DNA from: Chitinophaga oryzae
GTDB taxonomy: Bacteria; Bacteroidota; Bacteroidia; Chitinophagales; Chitinophagaceae
DNA length: 64,000 nt
Direction of reading: 5' to 3'
Assembly: GCF_012516375.2 (NCBI RefSeq)
Contig: NZ_CP051204.2
Location: 558,001 to 622,000, forward strand
Shown: positions 52,520 to 61,417 of the stretch, piece by piece
Layout of the letters: each line of letters starts with the position of its first letter
How positions within the stretch are numbered: the first letter of the stretch is position 1
The notes under the pieces: generated by a model
What the model was told of the DNA's origin: nothing
Seen by the model: only the letters and a program-made list of their open reading frames with translations
Databases searched by the model: none
Made by a program: the position numbers and the translations under genes

Positions 52520-55051
52520 TTAGCAGTGGGCAATAGCTTCTGCATACTCCATCTCATAAGACAACCCATACGTGCTTTTATATTCTCTCAGGAATGACGC
52601 ATACAGATGGCGGGCCGCTGAATGCTGCCGCAATGCCACCAGCGCCCTGCACTTGTGCCGTACCGCTTCTTCGTGGAGGGAATCGGCATACAGTATACAG
52701 TCACATACGTCCAGCATAAAAGCCGGCGCGGCATCGGGGTTTTCATCTATAAAATGGCTCAACAGCTCAATATTATGCGAGGCAATGTCCGCCTTGAATT
52801 TATCCAGCCACGGGTATTCGGTTTCCTGCAGGAAAGGGCCCCGCTTCAGCAGTTCCACCAACGCAGCAGTATTGCGGGGACCATGCTGTAACAACTGGTA
52901 GTAACGGTCCAGGTCCGTTTGTTCCGACGGGCCTTCAAACCGGAACAACCAGCGTTCATTATCCTTCATCAGCGTATAGGCGCCGGTTTTATCGAGTATG
53001 CTCTTTAGTTTGACCAGGTTTACGGAACGGTTGTTTTTCGCATCTTTTACAGACCTCCCCGGCCACAGCACTTCATGGATCTTCTCCGACGAAATACCAT
53101 TTCTGCCCGGCACGGAATGCAGGTACAGCAGCAGGAACAGCTCCTTCAGCAAAGGACTGAAGGCGCGGGTAATATCATTCCCCTCCCTGTCGGTAACAGT
53201 AAAAAGACCAAACAGCTGAACCCCGGGACAAGCCGTGGTTACACCGGCCATAGGGGCGGCAGCGGGAACGATGACGGTTGCAGGCTCCGGGAGGTTAACC
53301 GGCGCCGGTGCCACTGACGGCTGTTTCCGGCGGTTCAGCGCCGCTATGCCCAGCGCCAGTAAAAACAGCGCGGTCACCAGGCCGATGGCGATGAGGATAC
53401 GAACAACATACAATGGCGCGGGCTTGTCTGCAGGCGCGGGCGCTCCCAGCCCATGAGGCGAAAACTGAAGGGTATGGATACGTACCTGCGTGGTGTTGTT
53501 TTTCAGTGAAAACAAGGTTACCACCGTCAGTTCATCGTTTTCGGGCGTATAAAAAAGCCGGGCTGCCGACCGGATGTCATAAAAGTCATAACGGATGGCA
53601 GTGGCCATGGCCGTATACACTGGTTCTTTTAAAGATCCTCTGATCAGCTGAAGCGAAGAGTTCATCCGGTCATTGGCGAAAGTCAGCGCATAATATTCCT
53701 GCCGTTTTGTATCCAGTACCATATTACCGGCGAAGGCAAATTGTTCTTCGGGTTCCTTCAGCCGGTATATCGTGCGGAAGGTACGGTGTTTCACATCCAG
53801 CAATACCAGGTCATAGAGGTTGTGCGGATTCAGCAGCTGGTCGCCGGTAGTGCTGCCATAACCGCCCAGTATATACGCTGTGTCTCCCGCCTGGTTGTTG
53901 CCCAGCGCCGCCAGGTACCGCGGCGTAAAAGCATCTCCGCTCATGGCGACCTGCTCCCACCGGCGGCGACCTGGCGCATAACAATGTACTTCATTCTTGT
54001 ACCTGAAATCACCATAACCACCTATCATATAAATGCTGCTGTCATAGCAGGAGAAGAAAAGGTTGGAATGCCAGTAGCCGGTCACGTTCTGAGGGTTTAA
54101 TGTTCCGTTCCAGGTGTGCTGCGCGGTATCATACACCGCCACCTGCTGACTGTCGGGCATCAACTGATATAATTGCCGGTCCGCCGGATTAAAAACGGCG
54201 TGTAGCCCTGCCGGTAATGGCTGCGGCGAAGCCTGCGCCTGCGCGGCTCTCTGATGTGTGTAACAATAATAACGGTAAAGGCTGTCGTTACTGTTAATGT
54301 AGATAGTGCCGGTAGCTGCATCCATACTTACGCTGGCGTTGCCTTTTACGATAAAGGAATCGGCCTGTCGCCAATGGGTGAAGGCGGGGCGCATCCATAC
54401 CGGGTTTTTGACTTGCGCGGTTTGTCCTGTTATGAGGTCTTTGTCGGTAGTGCCCTGGGCCTGGTCCAGCGGCCAGTGGTGTTGCAGCGTGCCGCCGGCA
54501 AACAGCCGCACGTCTTTCAGCCGCATCGGCGGAAGGTCGAACGTGCGGAACGTTTTGCGGTAATTGGCGCCGAAACAGATGCGGAGCGCGCTGCCGGAAA
54601 CAATGGGGCTGCGGACTGCGCCTATCCGCCGGCCGTTGACGGTAAGGGATAACGTATGTGCTTCATTGTTAGCATCCAGCCGGATGGTGTTCCACTGATG
54701 AAATAAACTGTCAGACGGAATAGAGAAAGTGATACCGGAAAACGCATTGCCGGTGACCACATAAAATGCTTTTGTGCGAACATTATATATCAGGTCGATA
54801 TTCTGGCGTTTTTCATCGGTGATCCTGAACACATAGCCAAAATACGACCGGAAAAACGGTTGGAACGATAGGTCGAAAGACAGGCTGTAGCTGCCTTTCA
54901 CCCGGATAGGTTTCTCCGGCGCAAGGTCAAGTGAGGTACGGTCTTCCTGCGCAATATTTTTACTGGCAAACAATAATCCATACCCCTCCTGTGCCCGGCA
55001 AACCATCACAAGTGATACGAATAGGAGCAAAAAGACTGTATATCTGTACAT
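52520..55051 (-). CDS. transmembrane SARP-type regulator with LamG/Kelch-like sensor
   Basis: An 843-aa protein. Residues 1-20 are a signal peptide (FLLLFVSLVMVCRAQ). A concanavalin/LamG-like domain lies at about 45-220 (SYSLSFDLSFQPFFRSYFGY, NTIRLDANNEAHTLSLTVNG). Kelch-like repeats follow at 325-480 (YMIGGYGDFRYKNEVHCYAP, AYILGGYG). One transmembrane helix is at 547-572. The C-terminal part is cytoplasmic: an OmpR/SARP-type winged helix at about 610-705 (LLKELFLLLYLHS, ISSEKIHEVLWPG, NNRSVNLVKLKSILDK) and a BTAD-like helical domain at 712-840 (ARHLYASFLREYKSTYGLS). It lacks kinase or receiver domains, so it looks like a one-component sensor-regulator. It is divergent from susC, its likely target. 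ATG 55051 gives the signal peptide. Confidence 0.82.
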   Translation of the reverse strand: MYRYTVFLLLFVSLVMVCRAQEGYGLLFASKNIAQEDRTSLDLAPEKPIRVKGSYSLSFDLSFQPFFRSYFGYVFRITDEKRQNIDLIYNVRTKAFYVVTGNAFSGITFSIPSDSLFHQWNTIRLDANNEAHTLSLTVNGRRIGAVRSPIVSGSALRICFGANYRKTFRTFDLPPMRLKDVRLFAGGTLQHHWPLDQAQGTTDKDLITGQTAQVKNPVWMRPAFTHWRQADSFIVKGNASVSMDAATGTIYINSNDSLYRYYCYTHQRAAQAQASPQPLPAGLHAVFNPADRQLYQLMPDSQQVAVYDTAQHTWNGTLNPQNVTGYWHSNLFFSCYDSSIYMIGGYGDFRYKNEVHCYAPGRRRWEQVAMSGDAFTPRYLAALGNNQAGDTAYILGGYGSTTGDQLLNPHNLYDLVLLDVKHRTFRTIYRLKEPEEQFAFAGNMVLDTKRQEYYALTFANDRMNSSLQLIRGSLKEPVYTAMATAIRYDFYDIRSAARLFYTPENDELTVVTLFSLKNNTTQVRIHTLQFSPHGLGAPAPADKPAPLYVVRILIAIGLVTALFLLALGIAALNRRKQPSVAPAPVNLPEPATVIVPAAAPMAGVTTACPGVQLFGLFTVTDREGNDITRAFSPLLKELFLLLYLHSVPGRNGISSEKIHEVLWPGRSVKDAKNNRSVNLVKLKSILDKTGAYTLMKDNERWLFRFEGPSEQTDLDRYYQLLQHGPRNTAALVELLKRGPFLQETEYPWLDKFKADIASHNIELLSHFIDENPDAAPAFMLDVCDCILYADSLHEEAVRHKCRALVALRQHSAARHLYASFLREYKSTYGLSYEMEYAEAIAHC

Positions 55052-55204
55052 AAGCTTCCTTACAAATCCTGTAAGTCTTTTTTTCAATAATTCAATTAAG
55101 ATGCGGGATGACAGACCGGCTTTCAATAACGTGGCAAATTAAAGTCTAAACGCTAAAGTTTTTTGATATGGAAGTTAACTTTGCTTTAAGAAACTTCTCT
55201 AGTG

Positions 55205-55336
55205 TTAATTTAATAGATAAAACATGCATTTCATAATTTAATCAGGGCTTTTTTTTGACTTAATCGCCGCTGTTAATCCCCAATTAATCCGCCTGTTAAC
55301 CTGCTGCTCCTTACTTGCAGGGTGATAATTAACTCC
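55205..55336 (+). promoter_or_regulatory. candidate SARP-type heptad direct repeats upstream of susC
   Basis: TTAATC or TTAAC heptads at 55238 (TTAATCA), 55260 (TTAATCG), 55273 and 55284 (both TTAATCC), 55296 (TTAACCT) and 55329 (TTAACTC), plus a weaker TTAATTT at 55205. Starts are 33, 22, 13, 11, 12 and 33 bases apart, close to whole helical turns. SARP regulators bind direct heptads spaced 11 or 22 bp. The region is AT-rich, so chance cannot be excluded. The rest of the 311-base gap holds a possible -7 element TAACTTTG at 55176-55183. Confidence 0.4.
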
Positions 55337-55362
55337 TGTTCATCAAACTACAGAATGTCACC

Positions 55363-58300
55363 ATGAAAAGATGGTTATACATGCTATTGCTGTTGTCTTA
55401 TGCCTACGGCAGTTCGGCACAATCCCTTCCGCTGAAGGGGCGGGTGCTGGATGAAGGTGGGCAACCGCTGCCGGGCGTAACGGTGAAAGTGCTGGGCACC
55501 TCGTCCGGTACCAGCACCGACCCCAAAGGCGATTTTTCACTGAACACCCCGGCCGGCGCCCGGCTGGTTTTCAGCTTCGTCGGCTATCGTCCGGACACCG
55601 TGCCGGTCGGTAATCAAACCTTTATCCAGGTGTCTCTGAAAACCAATGTGTCTTCCCTCAGTGATGTGGTGGTCGTAGGGTATGGCACCCAGAAAAAAGT
55701 AAACCTTACCGGCGCGGTGACCCAGGTGTCTGCCAAAGCGCTGGAGAACCGCCCGCTGCCCAACCTGAGCCAGGGGCTGCAGGGGGTGGTGCCCAACCTC
55801 AACCTCGTGCCCGGCGACGGTAAGCCTACACAGGCTCCTGCTTATAACGTGCGTGGTATTACTTCCATCGGACAGGGCGGCAACGCGCTCGTGCTCATCG
55901 ATGGCGTGGAGGGCGATCCCAGCATGCTCAATCCTGCGGACGTTACCAGCGTCACCGTATTGAAAGACGCGGCCTCCGCTGCCATTTACGGCGCCCGCGG
56001 CGCCTTCGGCGTGGTATTGTTCACTACCAAAACACCGGTGAAAGACAAACTGAGCGTTACCTACTCCACCAACTACTCCCTGAAAAAGCCCACGACCGTG
56101 CCGGACGTGGTCAGCGACGGCTATGAATACGCCAAAAACTTCAACGAAGCCTGGACCGCCTGGAACGACTATTCACAGGTGCCACAGAATATCAATAAAA
56201 CACAACCTTTCTCACAGGCCTACCTGGCTGCGCTGAAGGAACGTGCAGAAAACCCCGGCCTGCCGAAAACAATCGTCAACGGCGCAGGTAACTATGAATA
56301 TTACGGCAACACCGACTGGTACGACCTGTTATATAAGGACCATACCAGCGCTACGGAACATAACCTCTCCGTTTCCGGCAGCAGCGGTAAAGCCAGCTAT
56401 TACATCACCGGCAGGTATTATGGGCAGGAAGGCTTGTTCCGCTTTAATTCCGACGACTATAAGATGTACAACCTGCGGGCGAAGGGCGCCATCCAGCTGT
56501 TCCCTTTCCTGAATGTGTACAACAGCACCGAGTTCTCCAGCAGGGATTATCACAACCCGCTCAATGTGGGCGAAGGCGGCGGTATCTGGCGTAACCTTGC
56601 GGACGAAGGGCACCCCTCCTCCATGCTCTTTAACCCCGATGGCACCCTCACTTACTCCGCCGCCTATACGGTGGGTGATTTCTTCTATGGTAAAAATGGT
56701 ATTGACCTGAACAAACAGGTGTTCAGAAACACTACCGGGTTCTCAGCAGATATATATAAGGACAAACTACGACTGAAAGGTGACTTCACCGTACAAAACA
56801 CGGCCGATAATCAAAAACGTTTGCGCGTGCCCGTTCCCTACAGCAACGCGCCGGGGGCCATCGCTTACGTAGGTCTCGGTTATAATGATCTCATGATGAG
56901 TAATTATAATACCCTTTATCTGGCCTCCAATATCTATACAGAATATGAAACACGCTTTGGTGATGCCCATTACTTCAAAGCCATGGCTGGTTTCAACTAT
57001 GAGCAGTCTACCTACAAAGGATTCTCTACCACCCGTAACGGCCTTGTGTACAGCGACGCTAAAGACATGAACCTCGCACTGGGCACCAATATCAACACTG
57101 CCGGCGGATATGAACGCTGGGCTATCATGGGTGAATTCTTCCGTTTGAACTACGCTTATAAAGACCGTTACCTGCTGGAAGTTAACGGCCGTTACGACGG
57201 ATCGTCAAAGTTCCCTTCCAGCCAGCGCTACGCTTTCTTCCCTTCCGTATCTGCCGGCTGGCGTCTCTCCAAAGAAGCTTTCTGGCATCTTCCGGAAACA
57301 GCAATTTCCGATCTGAAGATCAGGGGCTCCTACGGTTCTCTCGGTAATGGTAATATCAAATCCTACGCCTTCCAGGAGAAGCTGGAGATCAAACAATCCG
57401 GCAGGGTGATCAACGGCGTGCGTCCGCAGCAGACTACCCAACCGGTAGTACTGCCCGACGGCCTCACCTGGGAAACGTCTACCACCCGCAACCTTGGCCT
57501 GGATGTGGCGGCGCTGAGCAATCGTCTCACTTTTACCGGTGACGTATACACGCGGGTAACAAAAAATATGTTCACCGTTGGCCAGACACTGCCGGCCGTT
57601 TTCGGGACAGAGGTGCCCAAAGGCAACTATGCTGATCTGAAAACCAACGGATGGGAAATTGCACTCGGCTGGCGCGATCAGTTCAACGTAGCCTCCAAAC
57701 CGCTGCATTACAGCGTTAACGCCACTTTGGCCAACTATAGCGCAGTGATCACCAAATACAATAATACCAACGATAAGCTGACCGACTGGTATACCGGTAA
57801 AAAAGTAGGTGAAATATGGGGGTATGTCAATGATGGTTACTGGACACAGGAAAACTATAAGGCTGCTGCCAAAGCGCAGGCGCTCTTCAAGGCTTCCAAC
57901 TCCGGCCAGTGGCTGCCCGGCGACATCCGGTTCAAAGACCTCAACGGCGACGGTATCATTAATAACGGCGCCAACACCCTGAGCAATCACGGCGATCTGA
58001 CCATCATCGGCGATTCTCTGCCGCACTACACCTACGGCATCAACCTCAGCGCCGACTGGAACAATATCTTCTTCAGCGTTTTCTTCCAGGGCGTCGGCAA
58101 ACAGGACTGGTGGCCCGGAGCAGAATCTGATGTTTTCTGGGGACAGTACAACAGGCCGTACAACTATATGCCTAAATCGCAGATCGGCAACATCTGGTCT
58201 GAAGACAACCAGGACGCTTACTTCCCGCGCTATCGTGGTTATGTGGCGCAGAACAGCGCCGGCGAGCTTAAAGCACAACAATCCAAATACCTCCAGAACG

Positions 58301-58563
58301 CAGCCTACATCCGCCTGAAAAATATACAGATCGGCTACAACCTGCCCAAGGCGCTGATTTCAAGAGCCAGGCTCAATGCTGCCAGGGTGTTCCTTTCTGC
58401 TGAAAACCTCTGGTCCTGGTCGCCGATGTACCGCATCACCCGTGATCTTGACGTGGAAAGCATCGGCCGCTCCGATACCGTTACAGATTCCGGTAACTCC
58501 GGCAACGGGAACAACTACCCCATCCTGAAAAGTTTCACGCTGGGCCTCAGTGTTACGCTTTGA
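55363..58563 (+). CDS. susC: SusC/RagA family TonB-linked outer-membrane receptor
   Basis: A 1066-aa outer-membrane importer for glycan fragments. The signal peptide ends near SSAQS. A carboxypeptidase-regulatory-like domain (about 24-100: LKGRVLDEGGQPLPGVTVKVL) precedes the TonB box/plug SDVVVVGYGTQKKVNLTGAV and VRGITSIGQGGNALVLIDG, then a 22-strand barrel. It is typical of SusC. With the SusD protein 31 bases downstream it forms the uptake complex. A phosphoesterase and a GH92 enzyme follow, suggesting a mannose-containing glycan. Confidence 0.95.
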   Translation: MKRWLYMLLLLSYAYGSSAQSLPLKGRVLDEGGQPLPGVTVKVLGTSSGTSTDPKGDFSLNTPAGARLVFSFVGYRPDTVPVGNQTFIQVSLKTNVSSLSDVVVVGYGTQKKVNLTGAVTQVSAKALENRPLPNLSQGLQGVVPNLNLVPGDGKPTQAPAYNVRGITSIGQGGNALVLIDGVEGDPSMLNPADVTSVTVLKDAASAAIYGARGAFGVVLFTTKTPVKDKLSVTYSTNYSLKKPTTVPDVVSDGYEYAKNFNEAWTAWNDYSQVPQNINKTQPFSQAYLAALKERAENPGLPKTIVNGAGNYEYYGNTDWYDLLYKDHTSATEHNLSVSGSSGKASYYITGRYYGQEGLFRFNSDDYKMYNLRAKGAIQLFPFLNVYNSTEFSSRDYHNPLNVGEGGGIWRNLADEGHPSSMLFNPDGTLTYSAAYTVGDFFYGKNGIDLNKQVFRNTTGFSADIYKDKLRLKGDFTVQNTADNQKRLRVPVPYSNAPGAIAYVGLGYNDLMMSNYNTLYLASNIYTEYETRFGDAHYFKAMAGFNYEQSTYKGFSTTRNGLVYSDAKDMNLALGTNINTAGGYERWAIMGEFFRLNYAYKDRYLLEVNGRYDGSSKFPSSQRYAFFPSVSAGWRLSKEAFWHLPETAISDLKIRGSYGSLGNGNIKSYAFQEKLEIKQSGRVINGVRPQQTTQPVVLPDGLTWETSTTRNLGLDVAALSNRLTFTGDVYTRVTKNMFTVGQTLPAVFGTEVPKGNYADLKTNGWEIALGWRDQFNVASKPLHYSVNATLANYSAVITKYNNTNDKLTDWYTGKKVGEIWGYVNDGYWTQENYKAAAKAQALFKASNSGQWLPGDIRFKDLNGDGIINNGANTLSNHGDLTIIGDSLPHYTYGINLSADWNNIFFSVFFQGVGKQDWWPGAESDVFWGQYNRPYNYMPKSQIGNIWSEDNQDAYFPRYRGYVAQNSAGELKAQQSKYLQNAAYIRLKNIQIGYNLPKALISRARLNAARVFLSAENLWSWSPMYRITRDLDVESIGRSDTVTDSGNSGNGNNYPILKSFTLGLSVTL

Positions 58564-58594
58564 TCATCATCGCTTACTATTAAAAGGATAAACT

Positions 58595-60406
58595 ATGCAA
58601 CAATATAAGAACGCACTTTCCAAAAGGGTAACCTGGCTGGGGCTGGTGCTGACGGCATGGGTGCTCACCGGAAGTTGCTCCAAAAACCTGGACCAGGTAC
58701 CGGTGGATACCGCCACCAAAGACGCCATCTTCGGTAGCGAAGACGGAATGAAACTCTATTCCAATTCTTTCTATGACGTACTGCCGGGTATCAACGATAT
58801 CTATAAGGCAGATAATATGGCAGACTACAGCGCTGTTAACGCCGTGCCCGACTTCCTGCGCCAGGGCGCTTATACCTCCCGGACCGCCACCGGCTGGGAC
58901 TGGAAGAACCTGCGTAACATCAACTATTTCATCGCCAACTGCAACAATCCCAAAATACCGCAGGCCGTCAGGAACAACTATCTCGGACTGGCCCGTTTCT
59001 TCCGCGCCTGGTTTTATTTCGATAAAGTGAAACGGTTTGGTAATGTGCCCTGGATCGGTAAACCATTTGAGGTAAACGACGAGAACCTGTATGCAGGCCG
59101 CGATCCGCGCACCCTCATCATGGACTCCGTAGTGGCCGACCTTGATTTTGCTGCTGCCAACATCGCGCTGGCCAACGACCCTACCTGTAGCCAGATCACT
59201 AAAAACGTAGTCCTCGGGTTTAAGTCAAGGGTATGCCTGTTTGAAGGAACTTTCCGGAGGTACCAGACATCCTACAACCTGATGGCGACCGCACCTGAAT
59301 GGCTGAAAGCTGCGGCCACCGCTGCAAAGGCCGTGATGGACAGCAAAGCTTTCTCGCTGAACCAGGGCGGCGGCACTACCCAGTCCTACCGCCAGCTGTT
59401 TATCAGCAACGCGCCGGTAGCGGCAGAAGTAATGCTCGCCAATATCGCCAGCGCCAGCCTGGGGGTATTCAACGATGCCAACTGGTGGTACACCAGCTCT
59501 ACCTATGGCGCACGCCTGAGCTTCACGCGTACGTTTATCAATACCTACCTGAATATCGACGGCACGCCCTTCACCAATATCAACCGCTATGACACGCTGC
59601 CTTTCCTTAAAGAAACACAGGGCCGCGATAAACGCCTGCAGCAGACGATCCGTATGAGCGGGTATACCCGCACCAGCAACGGCGCTACCATTGCGGCGCC
59701 TCCGGTATTTTCGTATGTCTATACAGGCTATATGCCGATCAAATGGAGCCTGGATGATACCTTCTTTGATAACGGCGCCAATAATACCAACGCGATCAGC
59801 CTGATGCGCTACGCTGAAATCCTGCTCAACTATGCCGAGGCGCAGGCCGAACTGGGCCTGCTGTCGGATGACGACTGGAGCAAAACAGTAGGCGCTTTGC
59901 GTGCACGCGCGGGTATTACCAGCGGAACAACAGCCAGACCGGTTACCGTAGACGCCTATATGAAAGCCAATTACTTCAATGACATCACAGACCCGTCGCT
60001 GATGGAAATCAGGAGAGAAAGAGGGATTGAGCTGGTGCTCGAAGGCTTCCGCTTCTATGATCTGGTAAGATGGAAAAAGGGTGATCTGCTGGCCAAATCA
60101 TGGAACGGTATGTACGTGCCGGCGCTGGATGTGCCCATGGACCTCAACGGTGACGGGGTGAATGACGTATACTTCTACAAAACGCCGCCGGCCAATCAGC
60201 AGAAGGGGATTACCTATATCAACGTGTCGGAGATAGCCAACAACGTAACGAACCCACAGCAGCTGAGTAATGGCAATTCCGGTGAAATCCACTGGCTGGA
60301 TAATGTACAGAAGGAATGGAAAGATTACAAGTATCTTTATCCTGTTCCTTATACAGACCTTCAGTTGAATCCCAGGCTGGGACAGAATCCTGGTTGGGAG
60401 GAATAG
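58595..60406 (+). CDS. susD: SusD/RagB family nutrient-binding lipoprotein
   Basis: A 603-aa surface lipoprotein that caps SusC. The lipobox is LTGSC (residue 28). SusD features are FRAWFYFDKVKRFGNVPWI, the TPR-like helices (YAEILLNYAEAQAELG) and the C-terminal IRRERGIELVLEGFRFYDLVRWKKG with the final LYPVPYTDLQLNPRLGQNPGW in part. It starts 31 bases after susC. The bound glycan cannot be read from sequence. Confidence 0.95.
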   Translation: MQQYKNALSKRVTWLGLVLTAWVLTGSCSKNLDQVPVDTATKDAIFGSEDGMKLYSNSFYDVLPGINDIYKADNMADYSAVNAVPDFLRQGAYTSRTATGWDWKNLRNINYFIANCNNPKIPQAVRNNYLGLARFFRAWFYFDKVKRFGNVPWIGKPFEVNDENLYAGRDPRTLIMDSVVADLDFAAANIALANDPTCSQITKNVVLGFKSRVCLFEGTFRRYQTSYNLMATAPEWLKAAATAAKAVMDSKAFSLNQGGGTTQSYRQLFISNAPVAAEVMLANIASASLGVFNDANWWYTSSTYGARLSFTRTFINTYLNIDGTPFTNINRYDTLPFLKETQGRDKRLQQTIRMSGYTRTSNGATIAAPPVFSYVYTGYMPIKWSLDDTFFDNGANNTNAISLMRYAEILLNYAEAQAELGLLSDDDWSKTVGALRARAGITSGTTARPVTVDAYMKANYFNDITDPSLMEIRRERGIELVLEGFRFYDLVRWKKGDLLAKSWNGMYVPALDVPMDLNGDGVNDVYFYKTPPANQQKGITYINVSEIANNVTNPQQLSNGNSGEIHWLDNVQKEWKDYKYLYPVPYTDLQLNPRLGQNPGWEE

Positions 60407-60429
60407 TTGATCATTTAAAAAAGTTTCTC

Positions 60430-61353
60430 ATGAAGAAAGTTGTTTTCTCATTTTTGGCGACGTTGTTGTGGCTGGCGGAAACGGTAACGGCTCAACGGAT
60501 AAACGTGGCCACCTACAATATGCGCAACGACAATAACAAAGAAGATTCATTGCGCGGAGACGGCTGGGGACAAAGGTTTCCAGTAATTGCCTCCCTGATC
60601 AGGTTTCATGACTTTGATATCTTCGGCACGCAGGAATGTTTGTACCATCAGTTGGTGAACGTCAAAGACAGCCTGCCTGGATACGATTTTATTGGCATTG
60701 GTCGTGATGATGGAAAACGTGCCGGTGAACATGCTGCGATCTTCTATAAAACAGGTCGTTTCCAGTTGCTGGGTCATGGCGATTTCTGGCTGTCTGCCGT
60801 TACCGACAGACCCAATAAAGGCTGGGATGCGGTACTGCCGCGGATTTGTTCCTGGGGGCAGTTTAAGGATAAAAAGACAGGCTTTGTGTTTTATTTCTTT
60901 AACCTGCATATGGACCATGTGGGCGTGGTAGCACGCGCCGAAAGCGCGAAGCTGGTGCTGGCCAAGGTGAAGGAAATTGCGGGCAATAAGCCAGCGTTGC
61001 TGACAGGCGATTTTAACGTGGACCAGCATAGCGAGTCTTATGGCGTTATCCACAACTCCGGTGTGATGAAGGATGCCTACGAGGTGACGGCAGTACGCTA
61101 CGCGCTGAACGGAACATTCAATTCATTTAAAAGCGACAGCAAGACAGACAGCCGTATCGATCATATCTTCCTGACAAAACAGTTTAAGGTCAGCCGGTAT
61201 GGCATACTCACGGACACTTATCGCAGTAAGCGTCCGGAAGAAGTTGCGGCAGATGCTGCTAATTTTCCCAAAGAGGTGAAGCTCTCGAAATACATTGCCA
61301 GAGAGCCATCAGACCATTTTCCGGTGATGGCCGTGCTGGAGTACGGAAAATAA
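60430..61353 (+). CDS. secreted endonuclease/exonuclease/phosphatase family protein
   Basis: A 307-aa secreted EEP-fold hydrolase with a signal peptide (to about TVTAQ). The active-site residues are present: the catalytic Glu in TQECLYHQ, NLHMDHVG, the TGDFNVDQ Asp/Asn pair, SRIDHIF and the final PSDHFPVMAV. EEP enzymes cleave phosphodiesters or phosphomonoesters. In a locus with GH92 mannosidase, removal of a phosphate from a mannan or glycan is plausible but unproven. The ATG at 60430 gives the signal peptide; upstream in-frame residues overlap susD. Confidence 0.9.
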   Translation: MKKVVFSFLATLLWLAETVTAQRINVATYNMRNDNNKEDSLRGDGWGQRFPVIASLIRFHDFDIFGTQECLYHQLVNVKDSLPGYDFIGIGRDDGKRAGEHAAIFYKTGRFQLLGHGDFWLSAVTDRPNKGWDAVLPRICSWGQFKDKKTGFVFYFFNLHMDHVGVVARAESAKLVLAKVKEIAGNKPALLTGDFNVDQHSESYGVIHNSGVMKDAYEVTAVRYALNGTFNSFKSDSKTDSRIDHIFLTKQFKVSRYGILTDTYRSKRPEEVAADAANFPKEVKLSKYIAREPSDHFPVMAVLEYGK

Positions 61354-61373
61354 CCCCCTTTAACTGTCATAAC

Positions 61374-61402
61374 GGGCCCGCCTACACGGCGGGCCCTGTT
61401 TG
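61374..61402 (+). terminator. hairpin between the phosphoesterase and GH92 genes
   Basis: GGGCCCGCC (61374-61382) pairs perfectly with GGCGGGCCC (61388-61396), followed by TGTTTGTGT. The T-tract is poor, so it may only attenuate transcription into the GH92 gene. Confidence 0.6.
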
Positions 61403-61417
61403 TGTAACCAGCCGCTT

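Noticed and set aside
52379..52597. 72-codon frame starting MMKISKAINF on the plus strand
   Set aside because: It runs through the strong terminator hairpin at 52483-52512 and into the antisense of the regulator gene, so translation is unlikely.
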